NCBI GenBank assembly: GCA_030039615.1
Contig: JASHVF010000251.1
Span: forward strand, 1-22,354
Length of the DNA stretch: 22,354 bases
Direction: 5' to 3'
From: Gammaproteobacteria bacterium
GTDB lineage: Bacteria; Pseudomonadota; Gammaproteobacteria; Steroidobacterales; Steroidobacteraceae
Within the stretch, counting starts at the first letter, position 1, and each line of letters begins with the position of its first letter. The translations under genes were made by a program, and so were the position numbers. This document shows, one piece after another, positions 21,862-22,354 of the stretch. Below the pieces are notes generated by a model that was not told the DNA's origin, ran no database searches, and saw nothing but the letters and a program-made list of their open reading frames with translations.

Positions 21862-22354
21862 GTGGGCACGCAACCAGTGATCCATCTGTTGGTGCTCGAC
21901 GTGGACGGGGTGCTGACCGACGGTCGACTGTATTTCGGAGCGCGCGGCGAGGCGCTCAAGGTCTTCGACGTGCGCGACGGCTACGGGCTCACCGCGCTGC
22001 AGCGTGCCGGGGTTGCGGTTGCGGTGATCTCCGGCCGGCGCTCGAGCGCGGTGCGGGCCCGCTGCCGCGAGCTCAGGGTGCGGCACGTCTACCAGGGCGT
22101 CTCCGACAAGCTCGCGGTGTTCGAGCGCTTGCGCGCGCGGCTCGGAATCGCGCGCAGCGCCTGCGCCTGCGTCGGCGACGATCTGCCGGACGTGCCGCTC
22201 ATGAAGGCCGTGGCGCTCAGCTTCGCGGTCGCCGACGCCCACCCCGAGGCGCGGCGCAGCGCCCGCTTCGTGACCCGCCACGGCGGCGGCCGCGGCGCGG
22301 TGCGCGAGGTGTGCGATCTGTTGATCGCGCGCCGCGTGCGGCCGGGGCGGCGAT
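21862..22354 (+). CDS. kdsC: Kdo-8-phosphate phosphatase (3' end cut by window)
   Basis: A HAD-superfamily phosphatase releasing Kdo from Kdo-8-phosphate. The 164 codons present cover nearly the whole family length of about 170-190, so only the last few are missing. HAD motif I is LDVDGVLTDG with nucleophile Asp13 and Asp15; motif II is ISGR; the SDK Lys gives motif III and GDDLPD motif IV. There is no cap domain, as expected for the tetrameric KdsC. GTG 21862 is chosen because GAGG lies 10 nt upstream; GTG 21877 is the alternative. The kdsD-kdsC pair is usually followed by lptC-lptA-lptB, which cannot be seen here. Confidence 0.93.
   Translation, partial: MGTQPVIHLLVLDVDGVLTDGRLYFGARGEALKVFDVRDGYGLTALQRAGVAVAVISGRRSSAVRARCRELRVRHVYQGVSDKLAVFERLRARLGIARSACACVGDDLPDVPLMKAVALSFAVADAHPEARRSARFVTRHGGGRGAVREVCDLLIARRVRPGRR

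Noticed and set aside
20794..22281. 495-codon minus-strand open frame opposite kdsD-kdsC
   Set aside because: kdsD and kdsC motifs are complete on the plus strand; the shadow product is His/Arg/Gly-rich and resembles nothing.
1..22354. Search for CRISPR arrays, tRNAs, rRNAs, insertion sequences and attachment sites
   Set aside because: No spaced direct repeats, tRNA-like arms, transposase or integrase motifs were seen; the short repeats present are TPR-coding or simple hairpins.

Overview
The window is a GC-rich (roughly 70%), densely coding stretch of bacterial chromosome. Two gene blocks point to a Gram-negative gammaproteobacterium: ibaG-murA back to back with kdsD-kdsC (peptidoglycan and LPS-Kdo precursors), and a DegS-type periplasmic protease. 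The GC content, the very large TonB receptor and the many TPR-sulfotransferases would fit a Steroidobacteraceae/Nevskiales/Xanthomonadales-like lineage, but that placement is inference. No rRNA, tRNA, CRISPR, transposase or integrase was seen. No gene-free stretch exceeds 300 bases; the longest is 5192-5453 (262 bp).

Layout. 2-1653: degS (5'-truncated) and pgl, overlapping at GTGA. 1702-5191: a tightly packed plus-strand operon with a PKHD-type Fe(II)/2OG hydroxylase, a TPR-sulfotransferase and two tandem 2OG-oxygenase paralogues, the first of which has lost its metal ligands. 5454-8510: a 1018-residue TonB-dependent receptor with its own promoter and a strong terminator. 10538-8575 (minus): a TPR-aspartyl/asparaginyl beta-hydroxylase overlapping a small exported Ala/Pro-rich protein. 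10607-12619 (plus): a second TPR-sulfotransferase. 20783-12616 (minus): ibaG, murA, gnd, zwf, a TPR-glycosyltransferase-like protein and a third TPR-sulfotransferase, all on one strand with short gaps or overlaps except 121 bp between ibaG and murA. 20833-22354 (plus): kdsD and kdsC (3'-truncated), divergent from ibaG.

How the genes fit together. Pgl, Zwf and Gnd make up the oxidative pentose phosphate branch. MurA, IbaG, KdsD and KdsC belong to envelope biogenesis. Between these housekeeping blocks lies about 15 kb holding three PAPS-type sulfotransferases, three non-haem iron oxygenases plus one apparent dead paralogue, and one glycosyltransferase-like protein. Five of these proteins carry TPR arrays, and the set surrounds one TonB receptor rich in paired cysteines. 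I read this as a candidate cytoplasmic system for modifying a peptide, protein or glycan, linked to an outer-membrane receptor. No substrate can be identified from sequence, and this is the main lead of the window.

Other leads: a 38-codon leader ORF and two strong inverted repeats in the ibaG-murA gap; three genes whose -10 boxes lie only 7-8 nt before the start codon (likely leaderless mRNAs); and DNA-level TPR duplication in the glycosyltransferase-like gene.
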